Positions 31,683 to 40,336 of a DNA stretch of 45,167 nt are shown here, piece after piece. Origin of the DNA: Rhodoferax sp. (lineage in GTDB: Bacteria > Pseudomonadota > Gammaproteobacteria > Burkholderiales > Burkholderiaceae_C); the NCBI GenBank assembly GCA_031291295.1, contig JARLJI010000108.1, forward strand, positions 1 through 45,167, given 5' to 3'. How positions within the stretch are numbered: the stretch's first letter is position 1; every line of letters begins with the position of its first letter. The position numbers were made by a program, and so were the translations under genes. Below the pieces are notes generated by a model that saw only the letters and a list, made by a program, of their open reading frames with translations, had not been told where the DNA came from and did no database searches.

Positions 31683-33845
31683 ATGGAAGAAGGCTCGGCA
31701 GCGCCACTCGAGATCGCCCCTTCCCTCCCCCTGGTAACGAGAGACGTTCACGGCGCTCCATCGGACTTCCTCGCCAGTGCCAGCGCCAACCTCGGCGCCA
31801 ACGCACGGCAGCTCTTCCTGAACCGCGAAGCCAGCCAGCTGGAGTTCCACCGGCGCGTACTCGCCCAGGCCGAGAACCACGACATTCCGTTGTTGGAGCG
31901 ATTGCGCTTCCTCTTCATCTTCAGCAGCAACCTGGACGAGTTCTTCGAGATCCGCGTTGCCGGCCTGAAGGAGAAGATCAAGCTGCAGGCGCCGGCGACC
32001 ACCGGCCCGGATGGGCTGGACGTGCGGCAGATCTACGCGCTTGTCAGCGCCCGCACCCACAAGCTGGTCGCGGAACAGTACCGCCTGTTCAACGAAGTGC
32101 TGGTTCCGGAACTGGACCGCGAGGGAATCCGCTTCCTGCGCCGTCCGCACTGGACGCAGGAACAAGGCGAGTGGATCCGCAGCTATTTCTTCCGCGAACT
32201 GATGCCGGTGCTCACCCCCATCGGCCTGGACCCGGCGCACCCGTTTCCGCGGGTACTCAACAAGAGCCTGAACTTCGCCGTGGAGCTCGAAGGCAAGGAT
32301 GCCTTTGGCCGGGAGGCGAACGCGGCCATCGTGCAGGCGCCCCGGGCCCTGCCCCGCGTGATCCTGCTGCCCAAGGAGATTTCCGGCTGCGAACACGGCT
32401 TCGTGTTCCTGTCGTCCATCCTGCATGCCCACGTCTGCGAGTTGTTTCCCGGCATGCGCGTGCGCGGCTGCTATCAGTTCCGCGTCACCCGCAACAGCGA
32501 ACTGTTCGTCGACGAGGAAGAAATCAAGAACCTGCGCGATGCGCTGCAGGGCGAGCTGCCGCAGCGGCATTTTGGCGATGCGGTGCGGCTCGAGGTCGCG
32601 GACAACTGCTCAGAGGAGATGACCCGCTTCCTGCAAAACCAGTTCGGCCTGGAAGATGCCGAGGTGTTTTCGGTGAATGGCCCGGTCAATCTGGTGCGCT
32701 TGCTGCCGGTTCCTGACAGCGTGGACCGCGATGACCTGAAGTACCCGCCGTGCCGCCCCGGCTTGCCCAAGGCGCTGCAGGACCAGCCCGACATGTTCCG
32801 CGCCATCCGCGACGGCGATATCCTGCTGCACCATCCGTACCAGTCGTTTTCGCCCGTGGTGGATTTCATCTGCCAGGCCGCGGAAGATCCGGAGGTGATG
32901 GCCATCAAGCAGACGGTGTACCGCGCCGGCAACGACTCAGCCCTGCTGGAGGCGCTGATCGGCGCCGCGCGCAGGGGCAAGGAAGTCAGCGTGGTGGTGG
33001 AGCTGCTCGCCCGCTTCGATGAGCAGGCCAATATCAACTGGGCAGCCCAGCTTGAAGAAGCCGGCGCGCACGTGGTGTACGGCGTGGTTGGCTACAAAGC
33101 CCACGCCAAGATGGCCTTGGTGGTGCGGCGCGAAGGGAAAAAACTCAGGCGCTACGCCCATATCGGCACCGGCAACTATCACTCGCAGACGGCCAGGAGC
33201 TTTACTGACTTCGGCCTGTTTACCTGCAAGGAAGCAATCGTCGACGATGTGGCCAACGTGTTCTCACAGTTGACCGGACTCGGCCACCCGGGCACGCTGG
33301 CGCACTTCTGGCAATCGCCGTTCACCATGCACGCGGCGCTGCTCGAAGCCATCCGCCGCGAAGGCAAGCACGCCAAGGCTGGCCGCAAGGGATTGATCAT
33401 CGCCAAGATGAACGCCTTGCTGGAGCCCAAGCTTATCCAGGCCCTGTACCAGGCATCCTGCGATGGCGCACGGATCGAGCTGATCGTGCGCGGGGCCTGC
33501 GCATTGCGCCCCGGCATTCCGGGCCTGTCCGAGAATATCCGGGTGCGCTCCGTGCTTGGCCAGTTCCTGGAACATGCGCGGATTTTCTACTTCTACAACG
33601 ACAAGGCCGAAGACGTGCGGCTATCGAGTGCCGACTGGATGGACCGCGACTTCTTCCGGCGCATCGAGGTGTGCTTCCCCGTGCTGGACAAATCCCTCAA
33701 GGATCGCGTGATCGAGGAGGGGCTGAAGGTCTACCTGAAGGACAACCGCGACACCTGGGAAATGGACGCGGACGGCAACTACCGGCGCAAGCGGGGCCGC
33801 CATCCGGTATCCGCGCAGGACATCCTCAAGCAGAAGCTGGCCTGA
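31683..33845 (+). CDS. ppk1: Polyphosphate kinase 1
   Basis: A 720-aa enzyme that polymerises the gamma-phosphate of ATP into inorganic polyphosphate, reversibly, at the inner membrane. The N-terminal domain has LFLNREASQLEFHRRVLAQA and FLFIFSSNLDEFFEIRVAG, characteristic of PPK1. The phosphorylated histidine is His474 in YKAHAKMALVV and the second conserved histidine is His631 in LEHARIFYFYND; ATP-binding YRAGNDSALLEAL and FDEQANI are also present. The ATG at 31683 is chosen over a TTG at 31671 that lacks spacing to AAGGA. There is no exopolyphosphatase gene next to it. It is divergent from frnE and convergent with the lipoprotein gene. Confidence 0.95.
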   Translation: MEEGSAAPLEIAPSLPLVTRDVHGAPSDFLASASANLGANARQLFLNREASQLEFHRRVLAQAENHDIPLLERLRFLFIFSSNLDEFFEIRVAGLKEKIKLQAPATTGPDGLDVRQIYALVSARTHKLVAEQYRLFNEVLVPELDREGIRFLRRPHWTQEQGEWIRSYFFRELMPVLTPIGLDPAHPFPRVLNKSLNFAVELEGKDAFGREANAAIVQAPRALPRVILLPKEISGCEHGFVFLSSILHAHVCELFPGMRVRGCYQFRVTRNSELFVDEEEIKNLRDALQGELPQRHFGDAVRLEVADNCSEEMTRFLQNQFGLEDAEVFSVNGPVNLVRLLPVPDSVDRDDLKYPPCRPGLPKALQDQPDMFRAIRDGDILLHHPYQSFSPVVDFICQAAEDPEVMAIKQTVYRAGNDSALLEALIGAARRGKEVSVVVELLARFDEQANINWAAQLEEAGAHVVYGVVGYKAHAKMALVVRREGKKLRRYAHIGTGNYHSQTARSFTDFGLFTCKEAIVDDVANVFSQLTGLGHPGTLAHFWQSPFTMHAALLEAIRREGKHAKAGRKGLIIAKMNALLEPKLIQALYQASCDGARIELIVRGACALRPGIPGLSENIRVRSVLGQFLEHARIFYFYNDKAEDVRLSSADWMDRDFFRRIEVCFPVLDKSLKDRVIEEGLKVYLKDNRDTWEMDADGNYRRKRGRHPVSAQDILKQKLA

Positions 33846-33860
33846 TCCCTGTTCGGCGCG

Positions 33861-34295
33861 CTAGCGCGCGCCTAGGGACGCGCAGCGATACACGTTGCCC
33901 GACAGCGTCACGTTGGTTTGCTCCAGGCGATCCTTGCCGCCGGTCTGGCCTGCGCGCTGGGTGAGCAGGTACACCAGGTTGCCTCCCATTGCCGCCGCCT
34001 TGTTCTTGATGTCATTGCGTGCACCGGTTTCCAGATCCGCATTGGCCGTGATGACGCCCCGCACAAAATCGCCCTGGCTGCCGGTCACGTCGCCAAGATA
34101 GGTGCATCCCGCGGCAGGCTCGTTGTTGGTGATCCTGACCGCCGATGCGGCCGGGCTGGAAAGCTGCGTTGGCGCACAGCCGGCGAGCGCGCAGCTTGCC
34201 GCGATCCATGCAACGCCTGCGATTGTCCTGATGGTCATAGCCATTGAAGTATTGAAGTATTGAAGTATCGAAGTACTGGTAGCGCACGGGCCCAT
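33861..34295 (-). CDS. DUF4156-like outer-membrane lipoprotein
   Basis: A lipoprotein with the lipobox LAGC after a hydrophobic stretch (TIAGVAWIAASCALAGC); the mature part has NEPAAGCTYLGDVTGSQG and a C-terminal VYRCASLGAR, like DUF4156/RcsF-type proteins with two disulfide cysteines. The start is uncertain. The ATG at 34295 has a GAGG site overlapping the stop of the upstream barrel gene and gives 144 aa, but it adds about 20 residues before the signal peptide. ATGs at 34244 and 34238 give a normal signal peptide but lack any ribosome site. Four 8-bp tandem repeats lie between these starts, so copy-number change would break the long frame. Confidence 0.75.
   Translation of the reverse strand: MGPCATSTSILQYFNTSMAMTIRTIAGVAWIAASCALAGCAPTQLSSPAASAVRITNNEPAAGCTYLGDVTGSQGDFVRGVITANADLETGARNDIKNKAAAMGGNLVYLLTQRAGQTGGKDRLEQTNVTLSGNVYRCASLGAR
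34243..34274 (-). repeat. Tandem octamer repeat at the lipoprotein start
   Basis: Four head-to-tail units of ATTGAAGT (the fourth reads ATCGAAGT) on the plus strand. Since 8 is not a multiple of 3, slippage would shift the reading frame between the ATG at 34295 and the signal peptide. Confidence 0.9.
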
Positions 34296-34304
34296 GCGCC
34301 TGCC

Positions 34305-34910
34305 TCAGCGGAACAGGTAGTCCACGCCAAGTGATACGGCCTGGCTCTTGACCGAAGCATCGTTGCCCTTCCAGTTGAGCTTGCCGTAATTCATGTACTG
34401 CATCCGCAAGCGCCAGTTCTGCGTGACCGCATAGGACGCGCCCACCCCCAGGCTGATGAGCCCCTGCGACTTGTTGCTCGATTCGAGATCGCCCGAGCGC
34501 CGGCCATGCATATAGTTGACACCGGCGATGCCCAGCAGCGAAAAACGCTCGGTCAGGGGCAGGTGGCCCACTACATTGACTGACAAGGCGTTCACGTCGA
34601 ATTTGTCGTTGGCGCTGCCATTCTTGGCCACGACACGGCCAAGGCTGGCTAGCGAGCCTTCGACCGACACATAGGGCGAAAACTGATAGCCGCCCCGCAA
34701 GCCAAGTCCAACATTGTTGGACGATCCGCCCGCCCAGCCGGGCGTGCTCGTACTGACTTTGTCGCGGGCAATATTGAGGTCGCCGCCGACGTACCAATAG
34801 TTGGCGGCAAGTTCCGCGGCTGCGGCATGCGCAGGCACAACCGACAAAAGCACCAACATGGCAGCAGGCGCGATGGGAAGGAGGCGGCCAGGGATGGCGA
34901 GAGAACGCAT
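34305..34910 (-). CDS. Outer-membrane beta-barrel protein (OmpA-like / OmpW-like)
   Basis: 201-aa exported protein. The signal peptide (to about residue 30, VPAHA) is followed by alternating strands: ANYWYVGGDLNIARDK, GLGLRGGYQFSPYVSVEGSL, FSLLGIAGVNYMHGR, GLISLGVGASYAVTQNWRLR and the C-terminal LGVDYLFR. This is the 8-stranded OmpA-like barrel pattern (PF13505), although the last residue is Arg, not Phe. GGAG is upstream of the ATG at 34910; a longer frame to 34991 begins before the promoter-like AT-rich leader and is rejected. It is 9 bp from the lipoprotein gene, so the two form an operon. Confidence 0.82.
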   Translation of the reverse strand: MRSLAIPGRLLPIAPAAMLVLLSVVPAHAAAAELAANYWYVGGDLNIARDKVSTSTPGWAGGSSNNVGLGLRGGYQFSPYVSVEGSLASLGRVVAKNGSANDKFDVNALSVNVVGHLPLTERFSLLGIAGVNYMHGRRSGDLESSNKSQGLISLGVGASYAVTQNWRLRMQYMNYGKLNWKGNDASVKSQAVSLGVDYLFR

Positions 34911-34939
34911 ATAATTTAATCTCCGACGAATATAAATTT

Positions 34940-34971
34940 CTGTAAAACGATAAAACATTGCTCTTTTACAG
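34940..34971. promoter_or_regulatory. Inverted repeat between the barrel gene and the DUF2975 gene
   Basis: CTGTAAAA and TTTTACAG, a perfect 8-bp inverted repeat with a 16-bp A/T-rich spacer, in the 99-bp divergent gap. It could be an operator acting on both directions; the XRE protein of the DUF2975 unit is a candidate binder. Confidence 0.45.
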
Positions 34972-35009
34972 TAATTTTTTGCCATGCGCAATCCCTTCAG
35001 GAGACCGGC

Positions 35010-35588
35010 ATGCCGAACCCCCTTTCCCTTCCCTTGCCCGCTGATGGCGCGCTAAGGCGCGTTAGCGTCATCGCGCGCCGCATGCAGTGGCTGACACTGT
35101 GCTGCGCCGTCGTGGTGACGGCGGGCCTGATCGCCTTCTGGTTCTTGCTCCCCGATGCGGAGCTGGACCGGAACCTGCGCGCGTTCCTGGCCGGGCCTGC
35201 GCCAGGCGGGCAGTTGCTGGTGTCGATGCCGTACCGGCTGCTCGGCCTGGCCATCACGAGCGTGGCCACGGCTTTGCTGGTCAGTGGACTGATGCAAGCG
35301 CACAGGCTGTTCGCGGCCCTGGCGGGCGGCGCGGTCCTTACCCTGCAGACGGCCGTGCGCCTGCGCCGCGTGGCGCTGGTGGTGACGGCGTTCAGCGTGG
35401 TGGTTCCGCTCACCAAGACACTGCTGGCCATGACCCTGGCCAGCACGGCTGCCAACGGCCCCTACATGGTGGTGATCATCACCTTCGCCGACGTGATGCT
35501 GGGCTTGCTGGGCGGCTTGCTGCTGGCCATCGCCTGGGCGATGGTCGAGGCCGCGCGCGTCGCGCTGGAGAATGAGAGCTTTGTTTGA
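35010..35588 (+). CDS. DUF2975-like inner-membrane protein
   Basis: 192-aa integral membrane protein with about four hydrophobic segments (residues about 26-48, 70-95, 120-145 and 150-182) and a polar loop containing ELDRNLRAFLAGPAPGGQL. It is followed 32 bp later by a small XRE protein of the YozG type. The pair DUF2975 plus YozG-like HTH is a known and widespread gene neighbourhood in which the membrane protein probably restrains or senses for the regulator. CAGGAG precedes the ATG. Function unknown; family call rests on layout and partner more than motifs. Confidence 0.7.
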   Translation: MPNPLSLPLPADGALRRVSVIARRMQWLTLCCAVVVTAGLIAFWFLLPDAELDRNLRAFLAGPAPGGQLLVSMPYRLLGLAITSVATALLVSGLMQAHRLFAALAGGAVLTLQTAVRLRRVALVVTAFSVVVPLTKTLLAMTLASTAANGPYMVVIITFADVMLGLLGGLLLAIAWAMVEAARVALENESFV

Positions 35589-35606
35589 GTTTGCGTTTGC
35601 GTTTGA
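35583..35606 (+). repeat. Tandem hexamer repeat between DUF2975 and XRE genes
   Basis: Four units of GTTTG(A/C): GTTTGA, GTTTGC, GTTTGC, GTTTGA. It overlaps the DUF2975 stop codon and fills the leader of the XRE gene. Change in copy number would alter the gap but not a frame. Confidence 0.8.
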
Positions 35607-35620
35607 GGCACCCTGACCCT

Positions 35621-35848
35621 ATGACTATCCTCGTCCGGCTTGACGTCCTGCTGGCTGAGCGCAAGATGAAATCGCGCGAGCTCGCCCAGTACATCGGCAT
35701 CACCGAGCCCAATCTCTCCTTGCTGAAATCCGGCAAGGTCAAGGGCATCCGTTTCGATACGCTGGAGAAAATCTGCGAGGCGCTGAACTGCCAGCCGGGC
35801 GACCTGCTTGAGTACCGCGCCGATACGCCTGGCGAAGATCAGGCCTGA
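35621..35848 (+). CDS. XRE-family (YozG/HTH_26) small regulator
   Basis: 75-aa Cro/C1-type protein, almost only a helix-turn-helix: LDVLLAERKMKSRELAQYIG then ITEPNLSLLKSGKVKGIRFD then TLEKICEALNCQPGDLLEY, as in YozG-type regulators. It is co-transcribed with the DUF2975 membrane protein and probably autoregulates the pair. The ATG at 35621 has a weak GAGG site; a TTG at 35585 overlaps the repeat and is less likely. Confidence 0.88.
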   Translation: MTILVRLDVLLAERKMKSRELAQYIGITEPNLSLLKSGKVKGIRFDTLEKICEALNCQPGDLLEYRADTPGEDQA

Positions 35849-36086
35849 GCGCCTCGCCGATCCCGCCGGCGCGGCCCGCGCTGGCCGGGCGAACTGCAAA
35901 CAATTGTCTCGCCACCGCTGCCGCATTTGCGCCAGATCGGCGCCAGATCGGCCACCCGCCTGGCCCTACGGCCCGCGCAGCCACCTGGCTCCCCCCAATC
36001 GAGTGATACCGCGTCGTGAGTGATCTTGCGCATACTCGCACTTTCTTGAACTACTCGCCCCCAAGCGGGCGCGAAGCAAGGTGCTT

Positions 36087-36341
36087 ATGCTGATCTTCAT
36101 CTACTGCAGTTATGCGGTTGCCTGCATCTTCGCGCTCTGGCGAGCGGCGCGCTGGGTGGAAAAGCACCATCCGGCCCTGCGCGACAACGACCCGCCGCGG
36201 CATGACGCGCGCCCAGCCTGCAAGCCCCCGGAAGAGAACCTGCCTGCGAGCCAGCGACGCCACCTGGAGATGCCGCCTGCCGGGCCCGCCTGCCTGGCGC
36301 AATGCGCTGGCGCCAGCGCTGCCGCCTGCATGGTCCTGTAG
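36087..36341 (+). CDS. Possible small membrane protein, 84 aa
   Basis: MLIFIYCSYAVACIFALWRA forms one N-terminal membrane helix, followed by a hydrophilic Pro-rich tail with scattered cysteines. AAGG lies just upstream of the ATG at 36087 (a GTG at 36081 is also possible). High GC makes chance frames common here, and I recognise no family; coding status is doubtful. Confidence 0.35.
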   Translation: MLIFIYCSYAVACIFALWRAARWVEKHHPALRDNDPPRHDARPACKPPEENLPASQRRHLEMPPAGPACLAQCAGASAAACMVL

Positions 36342-36400
36342 CCCCCTGGACGGTGGCCCGTATCTGGTCCTCGGCATTCATCCTTGAAAAAACCAGATTA

Positions 36401-36416
36401 CTGTATATATTTACAG
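36401..36416 (+). promoter_or_regulatory. LexA (SOS) box
   Basis: CTGTATATATTTACAG fits CTGT-N8-ACAG; with its TA flanks on each side it differs from the classical enterobacterial consensus by one base. It lies 38 bp before the start codon of the unknown gene at 36454, the usual place for LexA repression. Confidence 0.8.
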
Positions 36417-36453
36417 TAGCTGTATGGATGAACAGTATCTACGGGAGCCGATC

Positions 36454-36783
36454 ATGGAACACCTGGTCCGGGTACAGAACGAATACGACAGGCAGGTCCT
36501 GGCCTGGTTGCGCGAACGCGTAGGCGATGCGGCGGTGCAAGCCGCGGCACAGCGGCTGGCGGGAGACCGCAAGCCTTACCTGTCAACGATCTGCCGCAGC
36601 CTGAACATCACACCACCGGCCCGCCGCACCTTGCGCGCCCAGTCGAACCGGGCCAGCCGGGAGGTTGGGGACCGCTACCTTGCGTCGATCCGTGCGCTCC
36701 TGGCGCGGCCGGCACCGGCGCAGCGGCATTCGCAGCAGCAACCCGCGCAACCCCAACCCTCGCAGTATCAGGATCCGCATTAG
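36454..36783 (+). CDS. Hypothetical protein behind an SOS box, 109 aa
   Basis: Starts MEHLVRVQNEYDRQVLAWLR, continues with VGDAAVQAAAQRLAGDRKPY and LSTICRSLNITPP, and ends in a Gln/Pro-rich tail (QQQPAQPQPSQYQ). The body looks helical and Arg-rich, with a possible HTH-like part (LSTICRSLNITPPARRTLRA), so it may bind DNA. GGGAG lies 6 nt before the ATG at 36454; an in-frame ATG at 36424 overlaps the promoter. A near-consensus LexA box just upstream makes it a probable DNA-damage-induced gene. I do not recognise a family, and it has no operon partner. Confidence 0.7.
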   Translation: MEHLVRVQNEYDRQVLAWLRERVGDAAVQAAAQRLAGDRKPYLSTICRSLNITPPARRTLRAQSNRASREVGDRYLASIRALLARPAPAQRHSQQQPAQPQPSQYQDPH

Positions 36784-36904
36784 TCCCACGGCTTGAGTAC
36801 ACGGCGGGCCACGGCGTTGTTCGCCGGCATGTCCTTCCCGCTTCACCCTACCCCACTGCCATCATGGCTTTCTTGACTTATCATTCCCTATCGATGATAG
36901 TTGA

Positions 36905-36939
36905 TTGAAATTTGTTCTCTTTTTGAGAACTAATTTCAA
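36905..36939 (+). promoter_or_regulatory. Long inverted repeat just before the LysR gene
   Basis: TTGAAATT-T-GTTCTC, a 5-T loop, then GAGAAC-T-AATTTCAA: 14 of 15 arm positions pair. It ends 3 bp before the AAAGGA ribosome site of the LysR gene. It could be an autoregulatory operator or an RNA hairpin. Confidence 0.6.
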
Positions 36940-36952
36940 GCAAAGGATTGCC

Positions 36953-37837
36953 GTGGATCTGGCTGAACTTGAGATTTTCCGAGCCGTTGCGCTTGAAGAA
37001 AGCATCACGCGGGCGGCCAAGACCCTGGACCGCGTGCAGTCGAATGTCACCACGCGCGTCAAGCAGCTCGAAGAGGAGCTCGGCGTCGCCCTGTTCCTGC
37101 GCGACAGCAAGCGCATGACCCTGACGCCGCAAGGCCAGCGCTTCCTGGGCTACGCCGAGCGGCTGCTGGCGCTGGCCGAGGAGGCCCGCCAATCCATGCG
37201 CGACGATGCGCCCTCGGGCACGCTGCGCGTGGGCAGCATGGAAAGCTCGGCCGCCAGCCGGCTGCCCCGCCCGCTGGCGCGCTATCACGGCAAATGGCCG
37301 GACGTGCGGATCGAGATCCAGACCGGCACCACGCAAGCCTTGATCGACGCACTGCTGGCGCATCGCATCGACTGCGCCGTGGTGGCCCATCCCTCCGAGG
37401 GCGCGCCGGACACGCTAGACATGGACGTGCTCGGCCCCGGCCTGGAAGGCACGTTCCTGTTCTCCGAAGAACTGCTGCTGGTGCTGCCGCACAGCCATCC
37501 GCCAGTGCGCACGCCGCAGGACATCAAGCTGCGCAGCCTGGCCACGTTCTCGCGCGGCTGCACGTACCGCCTGTGTGCCGAGGACTGGCTCGCCAGCGGC
37601 GAAGGCCCACGGCTGGCGCTGAACGTGCTGGAACTGGCGTCTTACCACGCGATCCTGGCCTGCGTGACGGCGGGCTCGGCCGTGGCCATCCTGCCAAGGT
37701 CGCTGCTGGCGCTGCACCCCGATGCCGCAAGCCTGCAAACCGTGCCCGTGCGAGTCGCGCATACCTTGCTGGTGCGCCGTTCGGGTTTTGCCACGTCGGC
37801 ATACGCGGCGTTTCTCCAGGAGCTGCAGCATGGCTAG
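36953..37837 (+). CDS. LysR-family regulator
   Basis: 294-aa regulator; N-terminal winged helix MDLAELEIFRAVALEESITR then AAKTLDRVQSNVTTRVKQLE, followed by an effector domain (GTLRVGSMESSAASRLPRPL). The GTG at 36953 has AAAGGA 5 nt upstream and gives the usual N-terminus; a longer frame to 36905 begins inside the palindrome and is rejected. Its stop overlaps the start of the MFS gene by 8 bp, so regulator and transporter are translated together and then followed by a nitronate monooxygenase gene. It probably controls this small operon. Confidence 0.9.
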   Translation: MDLAELEIFRAVALEESITRAAKTLDRVQSNVTTRVKQLEEELGVALFLRDSKRMTLTPQGQRFLGYAERLLALAEEARQSMRDDAPSGTLRVGSMESSAASRLPRPLARYHGKWPDVRIEIQTGTTQALIDALLAHRIDCAVVAHPSEGAPDTLDMDVLGPGLEGTFLFSEELLLVLPHSHPPVRTPQDIKLRSLATFSRGCTYRLCAEDWLASGEGPRLALNVLELASYHAILACVTAGSAVAILPRSLLALHPDAASLQTVPVRVAHTLLVRRSGFATSAYAAFLQELQHG

Positions 37838-39011
37838 GATCCGGACCGTCACAGCAGCGCCGCAATCCTTCGGCAAGACCATGGCTCCCTGGATGCCCTC
37901 ACTGGCCGCCGCGCTGGTGCTGGCGGTGGGCATGGGTTTCGGGCGCTTTGCGTTCACCGGCATGTATCCGCTGATGGTGCGCGACGGCCTGCTGAGCGTC
38001 AGTGCCGGCTCGCTGGCCGCGTCCGCCAACTATGCAGGCTATCTGGTGGGCGCCCTCGCGGTCAGCCGCATGCCGCAGCGCGTTGCGCCGCGCTTTTGCC
38101 GCATCGCGCTCTTAGGCACCGCCCTGTGCCTGCTGGCACTGGCAGTGCCTGCGGCGCCCTGGTTCTTTATCGGCGTGCGCTTCCTGGCGGGCGTGCTCAG
38201 CGCCATCGCGCTGATCTGCGCGTCCGTGTGGCTGTTCCAGGTGGTAGGACATCCGCATGGCGCGCCGCTGTTGTTCTCGGGCGTCGGTGCCGGCATCCTG
38301 CTGTCCGCCGAGCTCATTGCCGCCGGCAACCTGGCCGGTTGGCACAGTCCTTTGCTGTGGCTGGCCATCGGCGGTGGCGCCGCCGTGCTGAGCTCGCTGG
38401 CATGGCCGTATCTTGCGGGCCACGCGACGGCACTCCAGCCGCATGCCAGTGCCAGAGCCAGAGCCACGGATGAGGCCAATGCCAACGGCCCTGGTCCGTG
38501 GCCGCTGGTGGCCAGCTACGGGCTGGCGGGGTTCGGCTACATCGTCACGGCAACCTACCTGCCGCTCTTTGTGCGCGATGCGCTCGGCCACGTCGACCCG
38601 ATCCATATCTGGGCCGCCTTCGGGCTTGGCGCGGCACCTTCGTGTTTTCTCTGGCATGCGCTGCACGGCCGCCTTGGCACGCGGCGCGCGCTCGCGCTCA
38701 ACCTGCTGGTGCAGGCGGTAGGCGTGATCCTGCCCGCGCTCAGCCACTCGGCCGTGGCCTACCTGGCCAGCGCGCTGCTGGTGGGCGGCACCTTCGTTGG
38801 CACCGTGACCATCGCCATGCCCGCCGCGAAACGCGTGGCCCACCGCGTGACATTCAACCTGCTTGCCATCATGACCGCCGCCTATGGCGTAGGCCAGATC
38901 GCCGGCCCGCTGGTATCCGATGCGCTGATGGCGCACAGCCATAGCTTCAGCGGCCCGCTTGCCGCCGCCGCTGCCGCGCTGCTGGCATCTGCCGTGTTCT
39001 GCTTCCTGTGA
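37830..39011 (+). CDS. MFS transporter of the YbfB/YjiJ (MFS_4) family
   Basis: 393-aa membrane carrier with about 12 hydrophobic segments. The N-terminal [20 protein letters not shown] is the family hallmark, as is [17 protein letters not shown] lies before the ATG at 37830, which overlaps the LysR stop (8 bp), so an earlier in-frame ATG at 37722 is rejected. YbfB/YjiJ proteins are mostly uncharacterised exporters or importers. The linked nitronate monooxygenase suggests a role with nitro compounds, but this is inference. Confidence 0.87.
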   Translation: MARIRTVTAAPQSFGKTMAPWMPSLAAALVLAVGMGFGRFAFTGMYPLMVRDGLLSVSAGSLAASANYAGYLVGALAVSRMPQRVAPRFCRIALLGTALCLLALAVPAAPWFFIGVRFLAGVLSAIALICASVWLFQVVGHPHGAPLLFSGVGAGILLSAELIAAGNLAGWHSPLLWLAIGGGAAVLSSLAWPYLAGHATALQPHASARARATDEANANGPGPWPLVASYGLAGFGYIVTATYLPLFVRDALGHVDPIHIWAAFGLGAAPSCFLWHALHGRLGTRRALALNLLVQAVGVILPALSHSAVAYLASALLVGGTFVGTVTIAMPAAKRVAHRVTFNLLAIMTAAYGVGQIAGPLVSDALMAHSHSFSGPLAAAAAALLASAVFCFL

Positions 39012-39105
39012 AGGCCATCGCACGCCCGGCACGCGGCACGGAATCCGCCCCGCAGAACCCGCCCCACAAAATCCGCCTGTTAACGAGGAATCGAGGAGCC
39101 CGTCA

Positions 39106-40224
39106 ATGACCAACCCCATCCACGCCACGCAACCACGCACGCTTCTCTCCCGGCTCGGCCTTGCCACCCCGATCATCCAGGCACCAATGGCCGGCGTCAG
39201 CACACCGGCGCTTGCCGCGGCAGTATCGAATGCCGGCGGCCTGGGCTCGCTCGGCGTCGGCGCCATGGACGCCGAGGGTGCCCGCAAGGCCATCCACGAA
39301 ACGCGTGCGCTGACGGACAAGCCCTTCAACATCAACCTGTTCTGCCACGCCCCCGCCGTCGCCAACCCGGCGCGCGAGGCGCAATGGCTGGCCTACCTGG
39401 CGCCGAGCTTCGCCGAATTCGGCGCCACGCCGCCCGCCAGCCTGCGCGAGATCTACACCAGCTTTGTCGCCGACGACGCCATGTACGCGATGCTGCTTGA
39501 GGAGCGGCCCGCGGTAGTGAGCTTCCATTTCGGCTTGCCGCCGCAGGCCTGGATCGAGGCACTGCACGCCGCCGGCATCTTCCTGATGGCCACGGCCACC
39601 AGCCTGGACGAAGCGCGGCAGATCGCCGCTGCCGGCGTCGATGCCATCGTTGCCCAGGGCGTGGAAGCCGGCGGCCACCGCGGCACGTTCAAACCCGAAG
39701 GACATGACGAAGGCCTCGGCACCCTGGCGCTGGTGCGGCTGCTGGTCCGCCATACCGCCCTGCCCGTGATCGCCGCTGGCGGCGTCATGGACGGCGCCGG
39801 CATTGCGGCAGCCCTGGCGCTGGGCGCGCAGGCCGCGCAGCTCGGCACCGCCTTCGTAGCCTGCCCGGAGACCGTGGCCGACGCGCCCTACCGCGCCGCC
39901 CTGCTGGCGGACCGGCCGGCCAGCACCACGCTGACCCGCTCCATTTCCGGCCGGGCCGCACGCGGCTTCGTCAACCGGCTGACGGCGCTGGGCGAGGCGG
40001 CGGACCGCCCGGCGATCCCCGATTACCCCATCGCCTACGACGCCGGCAAGGCCCTGCATGCGGCGGCCAAGGCGCGCGGCAACGCGGACTACGCCGCGCA
40101 ATGGGCCGGGCAAGCCGCGCCGCTGGCGCGCGCCCTGCCGGCGGCGCAACTCGTGGCGACGCTGCGCGAGGAGCTGGCGCAGACGATTGCGGCACTGAGC
40201 GGGACGGGCTTCGGCGCTAACTGA
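39106..40224 (+). CDS. Nitronate monooxygenase / 2-nitropropane dioxygenase family
   Basis: 372-aa FMN TIM-barrel enzyme. [20 protein letters not shown] and [16 protein letters not shown] form the FMN-binding start; GVEAGGHRG is the conserved glycine-rich motif with the active-site histidine of class I enzymes, and [20 protein letters not shown] and GTAFVACPE follow. It oxidises toxic alkyl nitronates such as propionate-3-nitronate. GAGGAG is 7 nt before the ATG at 39106. It is 94 bp after the MFS gene, in the LysR-MFS-NMO set. Confidence 0.9.
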   Translation: MTNPIHATQPRTLLSRLGLATPIIQAPMAGVSTPALAAAVSNAGGLGSLGVGAMDAEGARKAIHETRALTDKPFNINLFCHAPAVANPAREAQWLAYLAPSFAEFGATPPASLREIYTSFVADDAMYAMLLEERPAVVSFHFGLPPQAWIEALHAAGIFLMATATSLDEARQIAAAGVDAIVAQGVEAGGHRGTFKPEGHDEGLGTLALVRLLVRHTALPVIAAGGVMDGAGIAAALALGAQAAQLGTAFVACPETVADAPYRAALLADRPASTTLTRSISGRAARGFVNRLTALGEAADRPAIPDYPIAYDAGKALHAAAKARGNADYAAQWAGQAAPLARALPAAQLVATLREELAQTIAALSGTGFGAN

Positions 40225-40336
40225 GCGGGGCCTGCCGAAGCCGGCGGCGCGTGCGTCTTGCTGCTACCATTTCGCCACGCGCATCGGCCTCATGCGGGCC
40301 CGCAGCGGACCCCCTCCTTCCTGACGAGACAAACCC

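Noticed and set aside
33856..33873. GGCGCGC / CGCGCGCC hairpin between ppk1 and the lipoprotein gene
   Set aside because: No T tract on either strand and it overlaps the lipoprotein stop codon, so it is not called a terminator.
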